From positions 434,001 through 498,000 of the forward strand of contig NZ_OZ032160.1 in NCBI RefSeq assembly GCF_964026585.1: a stretch of 64,000 bases of DNA, in the 5' to 3' direction. Under the pieces are notes generated by a model. That model saw nothing but the letters and a program-made list of their open reading frames with translations. It was not told where the DNA came from and ran no database searches. Shown piece by piece: positions 1 through 10,285 of this stretch. How positions within the stretch are numbered: the first letter of the stretch is position 1; every line of letters starts with the position of its first letter. The position numbers and the translations under genes were made by a program. Source of the stretch: Candidatus Endowatersipora endosymbiont of Watersipora subatra. GTDB lineage: Bacteria; Pseudomonadota; Alphaproteobacteria; Rhizobiales; Rhizobiaceae.

Positions 1-55
1 GCGCACACGCCTGGGGGGCGTGGGGTCGTAGGTTCAAATCCTACTACTCCGACCA
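1..55 (+). tRNA. tRNA-Pro (anticodon GGG), 5' part cut off by the window edge
   Basis: The 3' portion of a tRNA is visible: the end of the D stem, an anticodon stem CACGC/GCGTG around loop CTGGGGG (anticodon GGG at 13-15), a five-base variable loop, a perfect T stem GTAGG/CCTAC with loop TTCAAAT, acceptor strand TACTCCG, discriminator A and an encoded CCA at 53-55. It reads proline codons CCC/CCU. The 5' acceptor strand and most of the D arm lie outside the window. Confidence 0.9.
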
Positions 56-485
56 TCCTTCATCAAAGGATGAGATGAGTTAAGATTAAGCGACGGCTCT
101 CTTGGAAGGAATAAAATAGTTTTAAATTATCTTGTACTATTAGCTAAAAAGTGTTTTTTATCTGTTGATAATTTTTGATAAAATCAAGATTTACCCCCTT
201 TATGGCAAGCCGATGCATATCCTTTGATTGTTGTTTACTGTTTTGATCAGAGTCATCATGGACAGCTAATAGATTGACAAATGTTATGCCATAGCGATTT
301 CTGAGATTGATTAGAGAAATAAACATCTCGTGTTTCTAGTGTCAATCGTAAATATTATTAACTCATAAAAGCTATCATTAAAGGGTTACAATCGCTCACT
401 TTTTTCACAAAAATTAATCCATCATCCACATTTATCCTTATCGAAACAAAAATGAGCATGTAAGATGGTATATTAAGATCATGTA
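56..485. other. intergenic region, no supported gene
   Basis: These 430 bases lie between the tRNA-Pro and the 3' end of folE. The sequence is AT-rich. A small inverted repeat (ATCCTT / AAGGAT, about 55-71) follows the tRNA but has no T-tract. A 60-codon open frame on the minus strand at 144-326 has no clear ribosome binding site or recognisable motif, so I do not call it a gene. Confidence 0.5.
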
Positions 486-1154
486 TCATTTAATTTCGTT
501 CTCTGGGGAAGAGGTTCTGTTGAGTTGAGCAATAAAATTGAGTTGTTCTTGTCGATTATCTTTAAACCCGCCTGTAAATGTTGTTGTCAATGTGGTTGAT
601 CCTTTTTTGCGAATGCCTCGCATAGCCATACACATATGTTCGGCTTCAAGCATGACGGCAACACCACGTGGTTTTAAAACTTCCTGGATTTTATAAGCGA
701 TCTGGGCTGTCATACCTTCCTGAGTCTGAAGTCTTTTAGCATAGATATCAATCACTCTCGCTATCTTTGATAGGCCAAGAACACGACCATCTGGTAGATA
801 GGCAACGTGGGCCTTACCAATTATCGGAACCATATGGTGTTCACAATGCGAGAAAAAGCTAATATCACGCATAATAATAATACTATCATAATTAGCCACT
901 TCTTCAAACGTGCGATCTAGAATCGTATCTGGATTTTCTTTATATCCTGAAAAGAGTTCAGTATAGGCTTTCGCAACACGGGCTGGAGTATCTTTTAAGC
1001 CTTCGCGTTGTGGATTATCACCTGTCCATAATAACAAAGTACGAATAGCTTCTTCCACTTGTTCACGACTTGGACTTGGTTGGATTTGTTGTTTTAACGT
1101 ATCACTGATGCTTGTTCTCGCAATACTCTTTTTTTTGTTCACTATTTGATCCAT
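486..1154 (-). CDS. folE: GTP cyclohydrolase I
   Basis: Converts GTP to 7,8-dihydroneopterin triphosphate, the first step of pterin/folate synthesis, in the cytoplasm. The family's zinc ligands are visible: Cys104 and His107 in [10 protein letters not shown], and Cys175 in [10 protein letters not shown]; His106 is the catalytic histidine by family analogy. The frame is open for 20 more codons upstream, but I start at 1154 because AGGAG lies six bases before that ATG, giving 222 residues, the usual length. It is divergent from the scaffold gene at 1420. Together with thyA and folA nearby it makes this end of the window a folate/thymidylate region, though folE is on the other strand and must be transcribed separately. 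Confidence 0.95.
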   Translation of the reverse strand: MDQIVNKKKSIARTSISDTLKQQIQPSPSREQVEEAIRTLLLWTGDNPQREGLKDTPARVAKAYTELFSGYKENPDTILDRTFEEVANYDSIIIMRDISFFSHCEHHMVPIIGKAHVAYLPDGRVLGLSKIARVIDIYAKRLQTQEGMTAQIAYKIQEVLKPRGVAVMLEAEHMCMAMRGIRKKGSTTLTTTFTGGFKDNRQEQLNFIAQLNRTSSPENEIK

Positions 1155-1360
1155 GGAAAACTCCTGCTTAAGCATCTTCTTAATTACGGAGATCCATATC
1201 AAGTTGAATTCCACATAAAAGGCACGCTGAATATTTAGAGCTGCTTATAAGCTTGGGTTTTTAGGCTACAGAGTTCCCATTATAATGACTAATTTCTATC
1301 GTGATGTTAAGATAAGCCCAGAACTTCTAGTATATAGTATAAACAAGAATTGAAAATAGC

Positions 1361-1389
1361 TTGCTAATAACAAATTACTATGCTAAAAT
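1361..1389 (+). promoter_or_regulatory. possible promoter of the scaffold gene
   Basis: TTGCTA at 1361-1366 and TAAAAT at 1384-1389 are 17 bases apart, a sigma70-like arrangement 31 bases before the ATG at 1420. Such matches are common by chance in AT-rich DNA. Confidence 0.3.
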
Positions 1390-1419
1390 CATAAAATAAA
1401 ATTTTCATATTGAGAATGA

Positions 1420-1857
1420 ATGAGCATCAGTTCAGTTTACAATACAAAAATACTTGAATATGCTAGAAAAATCAACTGTTCACGAAAACTAGAGTTTCCA
1501 GATGGCATAGGCAGAGCACACTCAAAGCTTTGTGGTTCAACTGTTTCTGTTCAAATTAAAGTCGATAATGGTTTAGTCTCCGACTATGCTCATGATGTAA
1601 AAGCCTGTGCTTTGGGGAAGGCATCCGCTTCTATTTTTTCTTTTTGTGTCGTTGACTCATCTCTTGATGATTTGATTTCTCTTCGTAAGAAAATGGATTC
1701 CATGCTCCAAAAAAATGGTATTCTACCAGAAGGCAAGTTCTGCGATTTTAAATTTTTAGAGCCAGTTCGTGATTATCCTGTACGCCATCCTTCCGTTTTG
1801 TTAGTTTTTGATGCGACTATTGAAGCGCTACAACAGGCTCTCTCTCATAAAGGTTGA
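1420..1857 (+). CDS. iron-sulfur cluster scaffold protein, IscU/NifU N-terminal family
   Basis: A 145-residue cytoplasmic protein with the three conserved cysteines of the NifU_N/IscU/SufU fold: Cys38 (LCGS), Cys63 (KACALG) and Cys108 (GKFCDF), followed by a proline-arginine stretch VRDYPVRHPS. Proteins of this fold hold nascent Fe-S clusters for transfer to apoproteins. Many rhizobial genomes carry such a homologue between folE and yidD, and that order is kept here. Whether it is the main scaffold or an accessory paralogue cannot be told, because no suf or isc genes are in view. yidD begins 24 bases downstream on the same strand, so the two are probably cotranscribed. Confidence 0.85.
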   Translation: MSISSVYNTKILEYARKINCSRKLEFPDGIGRAHSKLCGSTVSVQIKVDNGLVSDYAHDVKACALGKASASIFSFCVVDSSLDDLISLRKKMDSMLQKNGILPEGKFCDFKFLEPVRDYPVRHPSVLLVFDATIEALQQALSHKG

Positions 1858-1881
1858 TTTTAAACAAGGAATATTATTGTC

Positions 1882-2178
1882 TTGAAGGGATGTGAACAAT
1901 ATACACGTAACTATCGTGGACCATGGCGAAAAACGCTAGGACGAGTATTGGGCGTTGCTGTTGTGCGTTTATATCAGCTAACACTTAGTAGTTTTATCGG
2001 GAATTCATGTCGCTTTATTCCTACATGCTCAGAATATGGATATGAAGCGATTGCAAGACATGGTTTGGTTTATGGTAGTATGCTCTCTATCAAAAGAGTT
2101 TTTCGATGTAATCCTTGTTATTCAATCAACTGGAAAACGAGATATGACCCTGTTCCTGAGGATAAATTAACACAATGA
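1882..2178 (+). CDS. yidD: membrane protein insertion efficiency factor YidD
   Basis: Small (98 residues) inner-membrane-associated protein of the YidD family, thought to help YidC-dependent membrane insertion. The family signature is complete: CRFIPTCSEYGYEA with Cys43 and Cys49, then CNPC with Cys76 and Cys79, preceded by an amphipathic stretch at about 18-37. There is no ATG in a suitable position. I use the TTG at 1882, 11 bases after AAGGA. As in other rhizobia it is separate from rnpA-yidC, which lies near 44 kb here. Confidence 0.9.
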   Translation: MKGCEQYTRNYRGPWRKTLGRVLGVAVVRLYQLTLSSFIGNSCRFIPTCSEYGYEAIARHGLVYGSMLSIKRVFRCNPCYSINWKTRYDPVPEDKLTQ

Positions 2179-2286
2179 TATGTTTGAAAGAGCTAATATA
2201 AATTTTAATTGATGAAGAGACAGTTTGAGATTTTTAATGTACTTTTCTTATGTTGATTCTTTAAAGAAGAAAATATCATCGTATAA

Positions 2287-3081
2287 ATGCGCCAATATCT
2301 TGATCTTATGAAAACTGTTCTCTTGAAAGGGAATGATCGACAAGATCGAACAGGAGTTGGAACTCGTTCAATCTTTGGCTATCAGATGAGATTTGATCTC
2401 ACTCATGGTTTTCCTGCTTTGACAACAAAAAAACTAAATTTAAGGAGCGTGATCTATGAATTATTATGGTTTCTAAAAGGGGACTCTAATATTAATTTTC
2501 TGAATGAAAATGGCGTTTCTATTTGGGATGAATGGGCTAACGAAAACGGTGAATTAGGTCCCATTTATGGTGTTCAATGGCGAAGTTGGCCAACACCATC
2601 AGGCAGAACAGTTGATCAGATGAGCAATCTCGTTGAAAAAATTCGCTCTCAACCCAATTCTCGTCGCCTAATTGTATCATCATGGAATCCTGATATGATA
2701 GATGAAATGGCAATTCCACCTTGCCATTGTCTGTTTCAATTTTATGTAATGGATGGACATTTATCTTGTCAGCTTTATCAACGGTCAGGTGACATTTTTC
2801 TAGGTGTTCCGTTTAATATAGCCTCCTATGCTTTGTTAACACTTATTCTTAGCCAAGTATGTGACTTAAAACCAGGAAACTTTATCCATACATTGGGCGA
2901 TGCGCATTTGTATTCCAACCATTTCAGACAAGCAAATGAGCAATTAAGTAGACAACCAAGACAATTGCCTTCACTTTATATCAAGCGTGATATTAAAGAT
3001 CTTTTTTCCTTTGAATATGAAGATTTTGAAATCCGTAACTACACACCTGATTTTCATATCAAGGCACCTGTAGCTGTATAG
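2287..3081 (+). CDS. thyA: thymidylate synthase
   Basis: Methylates dUMP to dTMP using 5,10-methylenetetrahydrofolate and releases dihydrofolate. The protein is 264 residues, the same length as the E. coli enzyme. Nucleophile Cys146 sits in PPCH, the phosphate-binding pair Arg126-Arg127 in SRRLIV, and the cofactor/dUMP region [13 protein letters not shown] follows. folA begins 10 bases downstream, so the enzyme that recycles its product is in the same transcript. The start is supported by agreement with the usual N-terminus (MRQYLDLM). Confidence 0.97.
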   Translation: MRQYLDLMKTVLLKGNDRQDRTGVGTRSIFGYQMRFDLTHGFPALTTKKLNLRSVIYELLWFLKGDSNINFLNENGVSIWDEWANENGELGPIYGVQWRSWPTPSGRTVDQMSNLVEKIRSQPNSRRLIVSSWNPDMIDEMAIPPCHCLFQFYVMDGHLSCQLYQRSGDIFLGVPFNIASYALLTLILSQVCDLKPGNFIHTLGDAHLYSNHFRQANEQLSRQPRQLPSLYIKRDIKDLFSFEYEDFEIRNYTPDFHIKAPVAV

Positions 3082-3091
3082 GAAGGGATCG

Positions 3092-3601
3092 ATGAATATT
3101 GATATTGCTATAGTTGCTGCTGTTGCAAAAAATGGGGTGATTGGTGCAAACGGGTCTATGCCCTGGCGTTTATCTTCTGATCTAAAGGTTTTCAAACAGC
3201 TAACTATTGGAAAGCCGATGATTATGGGACGTAAAACTTTTGAATCTATTAATTCAATTCTTCCTGGACGAACAACTTTAGTCGTTACTCGTAATACAAG
3301 ATGGTATTATAAGGGAGTGTTAACAGTTACATCGCTGGAAAAAGCAATTGAGACAGCTAAATCTATTGCAAAAAGAACAGGTAGAAATTCAATTTCAATT
3401 GCAGGAGGAGGCGATATCTATCATCAAGCAATGGAATATGCAAACATTTTGTATCTCACAAAAGTTGATGCGGAACCAGTTGGAGATACCATGTTTCCCC
3501 ATATGGATAAAGAGATATGGCGTGAAGTTTCCTATCAGGCCCTTCCAAAGAGTAATCTTGACACTGCTGGAACTGAACATTGTGTTTATCAGCGCTGTTA
3601 A
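3092..3601 (+). CDS. folA: dihydrofolate reductase
   Basis: Reduces dihydrofolate to tetrahydrofolate with NADPH. The 169 residues show the family landmarks in order: N-terminal strand with IGANGSMPW (Pro24-Trp25), the acidic residue Asp30, the NADPH-binding GRKT at 46-49 and the glycine turn AGGGDIY at 104-110. It follows thyA by 10 bases, with AGGAAGGGATCG before its ATG, a thyA-folA pair common in proteobacteria. Length and motifs look intact. Confidence 0.95.
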   Translation: MNIDIAIVAAVAKNGVIGANGSMPWRLSSDLKVFKQLTIGKPMIMGRKTFESINSILPGRTTLVVTRNTRWYYKGVLTVTSLEKAIETAKSIAKRTGRNSISIAGGGDIYHQAMEYANILYLTKVDAEPVGDTMFPHMDKEIWREVSYQALPKSNLDTAGTEHCVYQRC

Positions 3602-3750
3602 CCATCAGTAAGAGGGTTCAATCACAAGTTTTAAAAGCAATTGAAATAATCATTATTGAAAGCAAGAGTGATAAACTCTATAAAATAAATCATTGATTCA
3701 AAGGGCTTTGCATAAAATGCCTTGCCCTAACTCCAAAACAAGGACAATAG

Positions 3751-4848
3751 ATGCCCCTCAATCATCAGACCAGCGCGGGACAGAAAAATGGTGTTTTTGC
3801 CCGTGATTATGGCGGACCTTGGGGACCGTCTCCACGAGGAGACCAACCTGCTGGTGAGAGTCAACATCCTAATTTAGAAGAAATATTAGGGCGCTGGCAG
3901 AAGAATTTAAAAAGAATGATATTAGGCGGTGGTGGATCTGGTGGTCAGTTTTCGCTTTTGGCTTTTATTTTTTTTCTCACAATCATCCTTGGAGTTTATA
4001 TTTTATACTCCTCCTATCAGGTAGAAGCAGATGAAGTGGCTGTTGAGACAGTTTTTGGAAAGCCTCGTGATAGTGTCAATGAGGCTGGCTTACACTTTGC
4101 ATTCTGGCCAATCGAGTATGCCGAAAAAGTGAAAATCGTTGAACGCCAAGTTAATATCGGATCGACTGGCCGTTCACGACAAGGATTGATGTTATCAGGT
4201 GATCAAAACATAGTTGATGTCGCATTTTCTGTTTTGTATTCTGTTTATGATCCCAAAGCGTTTCTGTTTAATGTCAACGATCCAGAGGGAATGTTAGAAG
4301 ACGTTGCTGAGAGTGCGATGCGTGAAATTGTCGGACGCCGTCCTGCACAGGATATTTTCCGTGACGATCGTCAGGGAATATCAGAGTCTGTTCGTGCCAT
4401 TCTTCAAGAAAAACTAGATGATTATAGCGCAGGTATCACAATCCGTGCTCTTAACATTGAAGATGTTGCTCCCCCTTCCGAAGTTGCTGACGCTTTTGAT
4501 GAAGTTCAACGCGCTGAACAAAACGAAGATGAGTTTCAGGAAAAGGCGAATCAATACCGAAATAAAGAGCTTGGTATCGCTCGTGGTGAAGGAGCGCAAA
4601 TCAGAGAAGATGCAGCAGCTTATAAGAACCGTGTTGTGGAAGAAGCAAAGGGTGAGGCAGATCGTTTTCTATCTGTTTATGAGCAATATGCTCTATCACC
4701 AGAAGTGACACGCAAACGCCTTTTTCTCGAAACAATGGAGTCTGTTTTAGCTGGCTCCAATAAAGTGATCATAGAGAATAAGGAAACAGGTGTTATTCCT
4801 TATTTACCACTACCTGAAATCAGAAAACAGTCGAAAGGTTCGGATTAA
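3751..4848 (+). CDS. hflK: FtsH protease modulator HflK
   Basis: A 365-residue SPFH/band-7 protein. In the known system HflK and HflC form a large cage in the inner membrane around FtsH and limit its access to membrane substrates. Visible parts: a Gly/Pro-rich cytoplasmic N-terminus (about 1-66), one membrane segment (about 69-88), the band-7 domain starting at VEADEVAVET, and a long charged Glu/Arg-rich coiled region at about 245-315. Its stop codon overlaps the start of hflC by one base, indicating translational coupling. Confidence 0.93.
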   Translation: MPLNHQTSAGQKNGVFARDYGGPWGPSPRGDQPAGESQHPNLEEILGRWQKNLKRMILGGGGSGGQFSLLAFIFFLTIILGVYILYSSYQVEADEVAVETVFGKPRDSVNEAGLHFAFWPIEYAEKVKIVERQVNIGSTGRSRQGLMLSGDQNIVDVAFSVLYSVYDPKAFLFNVNDPEGMLEDVAESAMREIVGRRPAQDIFRDDRQGISESVRAILQEKLDDYSAGITIRALNIEDVAPPSEVADAFDEVQRAEQNEDEFQEKANQYRNKELGIARGEGAQIREDAAAYKNRVVEEAKGEADRFLSVYEQYALSPEVTRKRLFLETMESVLAGSNKVIIENKETGVIPYLPLPEIRKQSKGSD

Positions 4849-5750
4849 TGAGTAATCGCTCAGCGTTGTTTCTGGGAATCATAGGATTGATGGCCTTGTT
4901 GTTTTGGGGGTCTGTGTTTGTTGTCAGCGAACGCGAACAAGCCATCGTTTTGCGGTTTGGGGAAATTAAGCGTGTTCAAAAAAAACCGGGATTATTTTTC
5001 AAGCTTCCCTTTTCTGTTATGGGTCTTGATTCAATCCAGATCGTTGAGGACCGTTTGCTCAGATTTGATCTTGATGATATTCGTGTTCAGGTTTCCGGCG
5101 GTAAGTTCTACGAGGTTGATGCTTTTATGACTTACAAGATTTCAGATCCACGTCGGTTTAGAGAGCAAGTCTCTGCCTCTATAAGCTCAGCAGAATCTCG
5201 TTTAAGGACACGTCTGGATGCAGCTCTTCGTAAGACTTATGGTTTGCGCGGTTTCGAATCAGCTTTGTCAAAAGAAAGGACTGCTATGATGTCTGAAGTT
5301 CGATCTCAAATAAGGCCAGAAGCTGATAATCTCGGTATTCGAATTGTGGATGTTAGAATTCGACGAACAGATTTAACAAGAGAAGTCTCAGCCCAAACCT
5401 ATGAGCGTATGAAAGCTGAACGTTATGCAGAATCTGAACGTCTTCGTGCCCGCGGCCAAGAAGCAGCTCGACGGATTACTGCAGAAGCTGACCGTCAGGT
5501 CGTTGAAATTAAAGCAGAAGCACAGCGAGAAGCTGAGATTTTAAGAGGCCAGGGAGAGGGAGAACGAAATTCTATTTTCGCTAACGCCTTCAATAAAGAT
5601 CCTGAATTCTTTGAGTTTTACCGTTCGATGGCAGCCTACCGAACAGCGTTGCAAAGTTCAAATACAACATTCTTATTGTCACCCAATTCAGAATTCTTTC
5701 GATTCTTTAAAGATTCTCATGAAGAATCTAATCAGAAATCTCAACAATAG
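4848..5750 (+). CDS. hflC: FtsH protease modulator HflC
   Basis: Partner of HflK: 300 residues, one N-terminal membrane segment (about 5-25), then the band-7 domain (VVSEREQAIVLRFG) and an Arg/Glu/Ala-rich helical region (about 185-245) that in the family forms the wall of the HflKC cage. Translation is coupled to hflK through TAATG. In many rhizobia a degP-type protease gene follows hflC; here only a possible terminator and a tRNA follow, so that neighbour is absent from this place. Confidence 0.93.
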   Translation: MSNRSALFLGIIGLMALLFWGSVFVVSEREQAIVLRFGEIKRVQKKPGLFFKLPFSVMGLDSIQIVEDRLLRFDLDDIRVQVSGGKFYEVDAFMTYKISDPRRFREQVSASISSAESRLRTRLDAALRKTYGLRGFESALSKERTAMMSEVRSQIRPEADNLGIRIVDVRIRRTDLTREVSAQTYERMKAERYAESERLRARGQEAARRITAEADRQVVEIKAEAQREAEILRGQGEGERNSIFANAFNKDPEFFEFYRSMAAYRTALQSSNTTFLLSPNSEFFRFFKDSHEESNQKSQQ

Positions 5751-5757
5751 AAGTTTT

Positions 5758-5782
5758 AGGAGAAACGTTCTTCTAGTTTTTT
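5758..5782 (+). terminator. probable intrinsic terminator after hflC
   Basis: A seven-pair stem AGGAGAA/TTCTTCT (5758-5764 with 5768-5774, one G-U pair) and a three-base loop is followed after two bases by six T residues (5777-5782). It starts eight bases past the hflC stop codon, where a terminator for hflKC would be expected. The stem is weak (AT-rich). Confidence 0.5.
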
Positions 5783-5877
5783 ATTTATAATTAGTGAAAG
5801 GATTGTTGATAACTTTGTACAATGCTTTCATCGCTAATCATCCTTAGGTGTATTTGTATTCTTTTCTCCTGACTATA

Positions 5878-5905
5878 TTGACTCTGCATACTCTCTTGTT
5901 AAGAA
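5878..5905 (+). promoter_or_regulatory. possible tRNA-Pro promoter
   Basis: TTGACT (5878-5883) and TAAGAA (5900-5905) are 16 bases apart and end 24 bases before the mature 5' end of the tRNA. The -35 element is good and the -10 element is weak. Confidence 0.4.
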
Positions 5906-5929
5906 TGAAATGGGAGTTTTTTATGATAG

Positions 5930-6006
5930 CGGGGCATGGCGCAGTATGGTAGCGCACCTGGTTTGGGACCAGGGGGTCGCAAGTTCGAATCTTGCTGCCC
6001 CGACCA
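5930..6006 (+). tRNA. tRNA-Pro (anticodon TGG)
   Basis: Complete 77-base cloverleaf: acceptor CGGGGCA/TGCCCCG, anticodon stem CCTGG/CCAGG with loop TTTGGGA (anticodon TGG), T arm with TTCGAAT, discriminator A and encoded CCA. It reads CCA/CCG and related proline codons and complements the GGG isoacceptor at the window start. Confidence 0.97.
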
Positions 6007-6105
6007 CTGCACTGACCAATCACTTTTAAAAACGTGATCTAGTTAGATACTTAAAGATCAGGACTTTCTATAAGATATTTAGGAATCAGTTTCTTTCTAT
6101 TTTAT

Positions 6106-7326
6106 TTAACATCTGTTTCCCATGCCGTAATGCATCAAGAATCGTCTCAGTATTGAGCTTTCTTGAGCTAAAGACAGTGTCAATACACGTGTTAACTGAA
6201 CTAGCAATGAATTATTGAGCAATGAACGGTTGAGAATATCGATACAAGAAGTCGTTAAAGATGCATCAACTTTACGGGCCTTGTTATAGGTCTGAATCAC
6301 GTTTTTGATGTTTAAAAAATCTCCTACTGTGGTAGTTTTAATAGCTGATGTGAGGTCGTCAATATCGCGTAACCCAAGATTGAGACCTTGTGCTCCAATA
6401 GGAGGAAGAACATGCGCAGCCTCTCCTGCTAGAGCAACACGGTTAGAGCCAAAGCTTTTAACAGTCATTCCTAAAATTGGATAACTCTGAATCGGTTCTT
6501 CGATGACAACCTTGCCAAGTATAGAATGCAGCGCAATTTCTAGATTTCTAGAAAGAGTGATATGGGATAAAGCCTTTAATTGGTAGGCTCTATCTGGTTT
6601 GGTAACCCAAACTAGAGAAGAACGGTGATGCGAGGTATGATTCTTTGGTAGTGGTACCTGGGTTATTGGTCCACTTTTTGTATGGAACTCGTTGGAAACA
6701 AAATTATGTGGTAGCTCATGTTGAAACGAGAATGTCAGGGCAGTTTGTTCATATTGCCATTCATGACAATCAATATTAGAAACTGCTCGTAAAAGAGAAC
6801 GCCTCCCATCGACCGCTATAACAAAACGTGCATTAATTCTATTCCTATTTTTAAGAGTCAGCATCATGCTTTTTCTTGTTGATTCTGCGCCAATGAGAGG
6901 CTCATCAATAGATTGAAAACTCTTTTTATAGAGCTTCTTATAGAGAGACAATTGATTATTTAGAGCTTTCAAAAAAATGGAATTCGGTATGTTATATCCA
7001 AAAGCTTCTTGATTCATTTCTTTTGCATTGAACTCAATAATAGGTGTTTTTATCAGTCGTGATCTATCATCAATTATACGGATGATTTTTAAAGGCGAAG
7101 AGTGAGAGTGACAAGCTTCCCAAACACCTAACTTGTCAATCATCTTGATTGATTTCATAAAAAGCGCTGTTGTTCGATTATCTGTCTGTTCGTTTTTGGG
7201 AGCAATAAAAACCATTCTCCAATCTTTTTGTTCGCAGAGATCGGCAATCCGGAGGGCAGTAATTATACCGATAAGGCCGCCTCCGACTATTGCAATGTCA
7301 TAATATTGGGGATCGAATTTTCTCAT
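6106..7326 (-). CDS. FAD-dependent monooxygenase of the UbiH/UbiF/Coq6 family
   Basis: Likely a ubiquinone-biosynthesis ring hydroxylase. Visible family features: the N-terminal Rossmann motif YYDIAIVGGGLIG, a central VDGRRS resembling the DG motif, and the C-terminal FAD motif ALAGEAAHVLPPIGAQG followed by NLGLRDIDDL, characteristic of UbiH-type enzymes. The ring position it hydroxylates cannot be read from sequence. About 406 residues from the ATG at 7326, which puts the Rossmann motif near the N-terminus as in homologues; a GTG at 7365 would add 13 residues and neither has a clear ribosome binding site. It stands alone between a tRNA and lon. Confidence 0.85.
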   Translation of the reverse strand: MRKFDPQYYDIAIVGGGLIGIITALRIADLCEQKDWRMVFIAPKNEQTDNRTTALFMKSIKMIDKLGVWEACHSHSSPLKIIRIIDDRSRLIKTPIIEFNAKEMNQEAFGYNIPNSIFLKALNNQLSLYKKLYKKSFQSIDEPLIGAESTRKSMMLTLKNRNRINARFVIAVDGRRSLLRAVSNIDCHEWQYEQTALTFSFQHELPHNFVSNEFHTKSGPITQVPLPKNHTSHHRSSLVWVTKPDRAYQLKALSHITLSRNLEIALHSILGKVVIEEPIQSYPILGMTVKSFGSNRVALAGEAAHVLPPIGAQGLNLGLRDIDDLTSAIKTTTVGDFLNIKNVIQTYNKARKVDASLTTSCIDILNRSLLNNSLLVQLTRVLTLSLAQESSILRRFLMHYGMGNRC

Positions 7327-7765
7327 AGTTGAGTGAAAGGTATGATTGATTGCAATTTCATCCACATGCTCAATCTATTTTAAAGCTGTAAAAGACCATC
7401 ATAACCTATCAATCTTTCGGTCAGTAATCAAGTTGACTCTATTTCTGAGGAAAAAATGATATATCATAATCTTCGATTCAACAGTTTTAATGTATGTATT
7501 CAATACGATTTTCTTTAAAAGTAGAAAAGGGATAAAATATTGCAAGGATACACAAACCGCAGTTGATCTTAAAAAGATGCTTGAAGTTTTTATACCAGTT
7601 CCCACATTATGATTCCTAATTGAGTTTAAGTATCGTGATCATCGTTAAAAAATAAGACTTGAATGCAATATCCAAATCTAGGATTTAGATATTTAGAAGT
7701 GAAAAACCTCACATAGAGTCCTAAAAATCAAGTCTCATGGCAAAAGAAGTTTAAGGAAAACCCAA

Positions 7766-10195
7766 ATGGCGACAGAAGATGCTAAAAAAGAGATTGACTT
7801 TGACGCTAATGGTGGAATTGTTCCAGTTCTACCCTTGAGAGATATTGTGGTATTTCCTCACATGATTGTGCCACTTTTTGTAGGTCGAGAGCGATCAATT
7901 GCAGCTCTTGAGGAAGTTATGCAAACAGATAAGAAAATTTTATTACTGACCCAAAAAAATGCTAGTGATGATTATCCTTCTCCTTCTGCTATGTATGATA
8001 TAGGTACACTAGCAACTGTTTTACAGTTGCTTAAATTACCTGATGGTACTGTAAAAGTTTTGTTAGAAGGACATGAGCGTGCTTCTGTTTCAAGGTTCAC
8101 AAACCATGATGAATATCATGAAGCCTACGTTGTTCCAGTTCAGGATGTAGAGGAAGATGAGGTTCAAATTGAGGCTCTCGCGCGTTCAGTTTCCAGTGAG
8201 TTCGAAAATTATGTAAAGCTGAATAAGAAGATTTCGCCAGAGGTAGCGACCGCAGTATCTCAAATTGAAGAATACAAAAAGCTTTCTGATACAGTTGCAT
8301 CTCATCTTGCTGTTAAGATATCTAACAAGCAGGAAATTTTAAGCCTTTTTAGTATCAAGGAGCGTTTAGAAAAAATTCTAGACATGATGGAATCTGAAAT
8401 TTCTATTTTACAGGTTGAAAAGCGGATTCGTGGTCGTGTGAAACGACAAATGGAAAAAACTCAGCGTGAATATTATCTCAATGAGCAAATGAAAGCGATT
8501 CAAAAAGAGCTCGGTGATGGAGAGGAAGGCCATGATGAAATTAGCGAGTTAGAAGAAAAGATCAAAAAAACTAAATTGTCTAAGGAAGCTCGTGAAAAGG
8601 CCAGTTCTGAGTTCAAAAAACTTAAGCAAATGAGTCCTATGTCTGCCGAGGCAACAGTTGTACGCAACTATCTTGACTGGATTTTGAGTATTCCATGGAG
8701 TAAAAAAAGCCGCGTTATGACAAATTTAAAGATGGCCGAATCGATTCTTGATGAGGATCATTATGGTCTAGAAAAAATCAAAGAGCGGATCATCGAATTT
8801 TTAGCAGTTCAAACTCGTTCTAACAAAATAAAAGGACCTATTTTATGCCTTGTTGGCCCTCCAGGGGTAGGTAAAACATCGTTAGGTAAGTCCATAGCCA
8901 GAGCTACAGGACGTGAATTTGTTCGTATGTCTTTAGGTGGAGTGCGTGATGAGGCTGAAATTCGAGGTCACAGACGGACTTATATTGGTTCTATGCCAGG
9001 TAAAATAATTCAGTCCATGAAAAAGGCTAAGAAAGCTAATCCGCTCTTTCTACTTGATGAAATTGATAAAATCGGCCAGGATTTTCGCGGTGATCCCTCA
9101 TCCGCCTTATTAGAAGTTTTAGATCCTGAACAAAACAATTCTTTCGGTGATCATTATTTGGAAATTGGTTATGATCTATCAAACGTGATGTTTGTTACCA
9201 CAGCAAACTCGCTGAATATTCCTACCCCTCTGATCGATCGGATGGAAGTTATCCGAATTTCGGGCTACACTGAAGATGAAAAAATGGAGATTGCTAGCCG
9301 TCATCTTATTCCGAAAACAATCGAGAGCCATGCACTCGAATCTGGTGAATGGACTATTCAAAATAAGGCGTTGCGAAATGTTATTCGACTTTATACTCGT
9401 GAAGCAGGGGTTCGTCATCTGGAACGTCATCTTGCAACTCTTGGACGAAAAGTTGTTACTGAGATTTTGAAAACAAAAAAGAAGAATGTTAAAATCACCG
9501 TTAGTAATTTACCTCATTATCTTGGCGTTCAGAGTTTTCGTTTTGGTGAGGTTGATACAGAAGATCAAGTTGGCATTGCAACGGGATTAGCCTGGACTGA
9601 GGTTGGTGGTGAACTCCTAACGATTGAGTGTATCATGATGCCTGGTAAAGGGAAGATGACTGTGACCGGTAACCTGCGTGATATAATGAAAGAATCAATT
9701 TCAGCAGCGGCTAGTTATGTTCGTTCGCGATCAGTTGATTTTGGTATTGCACCAACATTATTTGAAATGAATGATATTCATGTGCATGTTCCTGAAGGAG
9801 CAACCCCAAAAGACGGTCCTTCTGCTGGTATAGCTATGGCAACAACTATTATTTCCATGTTGACTGGAATTCCAGTAAAAGCAGATGTCGCCATGACAGG
9901 TGAGATCACTTTACGGGGCCGTATACTTTCAATCGGTGGTCTTAAAGAAAAACTCTTGGCTGCCCTGCGAGGTGGTATTAAGAAGGTTCTAATACCTACG
10001 GATAATGTGAAGGATCTCTCCGAGATTCCAGAGAATGTAAAGAATACTCTGGAAATTATTCCTGTTAGTCATCTAGATGAAGTCTTACCGCATGCGTGTG
10101 TAACTATACCCGAGGCAATCGAAGAAGACACAAAGTCGAGTGTACTCGCCACGAAACAATCTTCTAGAGATGAAGCATTACTAACAGCGCACTAA
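7766..10195 (+). CDS. lon: ATP-dependent protease La (Lon)
   Basis: Cytoplasmic AAA+ serine protease that removes damaged proteins and short-lived regulators. At 809 residues it is full length: LON substrate-binding domain (about 18-215), a coiled segment, AAA+ module with Walker A GPPGVGKT (about 367-374) and Walker [11 protein letters not shown], then the protease domain with catalytic Ser in PKDGPSAG (about 686) and its partner Lys in GGLKEKLL (about 729). The start ATG at 7766 follows TTAAGGAAAACCCAA. It stands alone and converges on pgsA; the hupB-type gene that often follows lon is absent here. Confidence 0.97.
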   Translation: MATEDAKKEIDFDANGGIVPVLPLRDIVVFPHMIVPLFVGRERSIAALEEVMQTDKKILLLTQKNASDDYPSPSAMYDIGTLATVLQLLKLPDGTVKVLLEGHERASVSRFTNHDEYHEAYVVPVQDVEEDEVQIEALARSVSSEFENYVKLNKKISPEVATAVSQIEEYKKLSDTVASHLAVKISNKQEILSLFSIKERLEKILDMMESEISILQVEKRIRGRVKRQMEKTQREYYLNEQMKAIQKELGDGEEGHDEISELEEKIKKTKLSKEAREKASSEFKKLKQMSPMSAEATVVRNYLDWILSIPWSKKSRVMTNLKMAESILDEDHYGLEKIKERIIEFLAVQTRSNKIKGPILCLVGPPGVGKTSLGKSIARATGREFVRMSLGGVRDEAEIRGHRRTYIGSMPGKIIQSMKKAKKANPLFLLDEIDKIGQDFRGDPSSALLEVLDPEQNNSFGDHYLEIGYDLSNVMFVTTANSLNIPTPLIDRMEVIRISGYTEDEKMEIASRHLIPKTIESHALESGEWTIQNKALRNVIRLYTREAGVRHLERHLATLGRKVVTEILKTKKKNVKITVSNLPHYLGVQSFRFGEVDTEDQVGIATGLAWTEVGGELLTIECIMMPGKGKMTVTGNLRDIMKESISAAASYVRSRSVDFGIAPTLFEMNDIHVHVPEGATPKDGPSAGIAMATTIISMLTGIPVKADVAMTGEITLRGRILSIGGLKEKLLAALRGGIKKVLIPTDNVKDLSEIPENVKNTLEIIPVSHLDEVLPHACVTIPEAIEEDTKSSVLATKQSSRDEALLTAH

Positions 10196-10285
10196 TTACA
10201 GATTCGATGACCGAAAGTCAGTAAAAATACTAACGGCCCTTCTTTTTCTGAGGAGAATTCATAAGGGGAATTGAAATGATTTATT

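Noticed and set aside
144-326. A 60-codon minus-strand open frame between tRNA-Pro and folE
   Set aside because: No ribosome binding site, no recognisable domain, and the AT-rich context makes such frames common.
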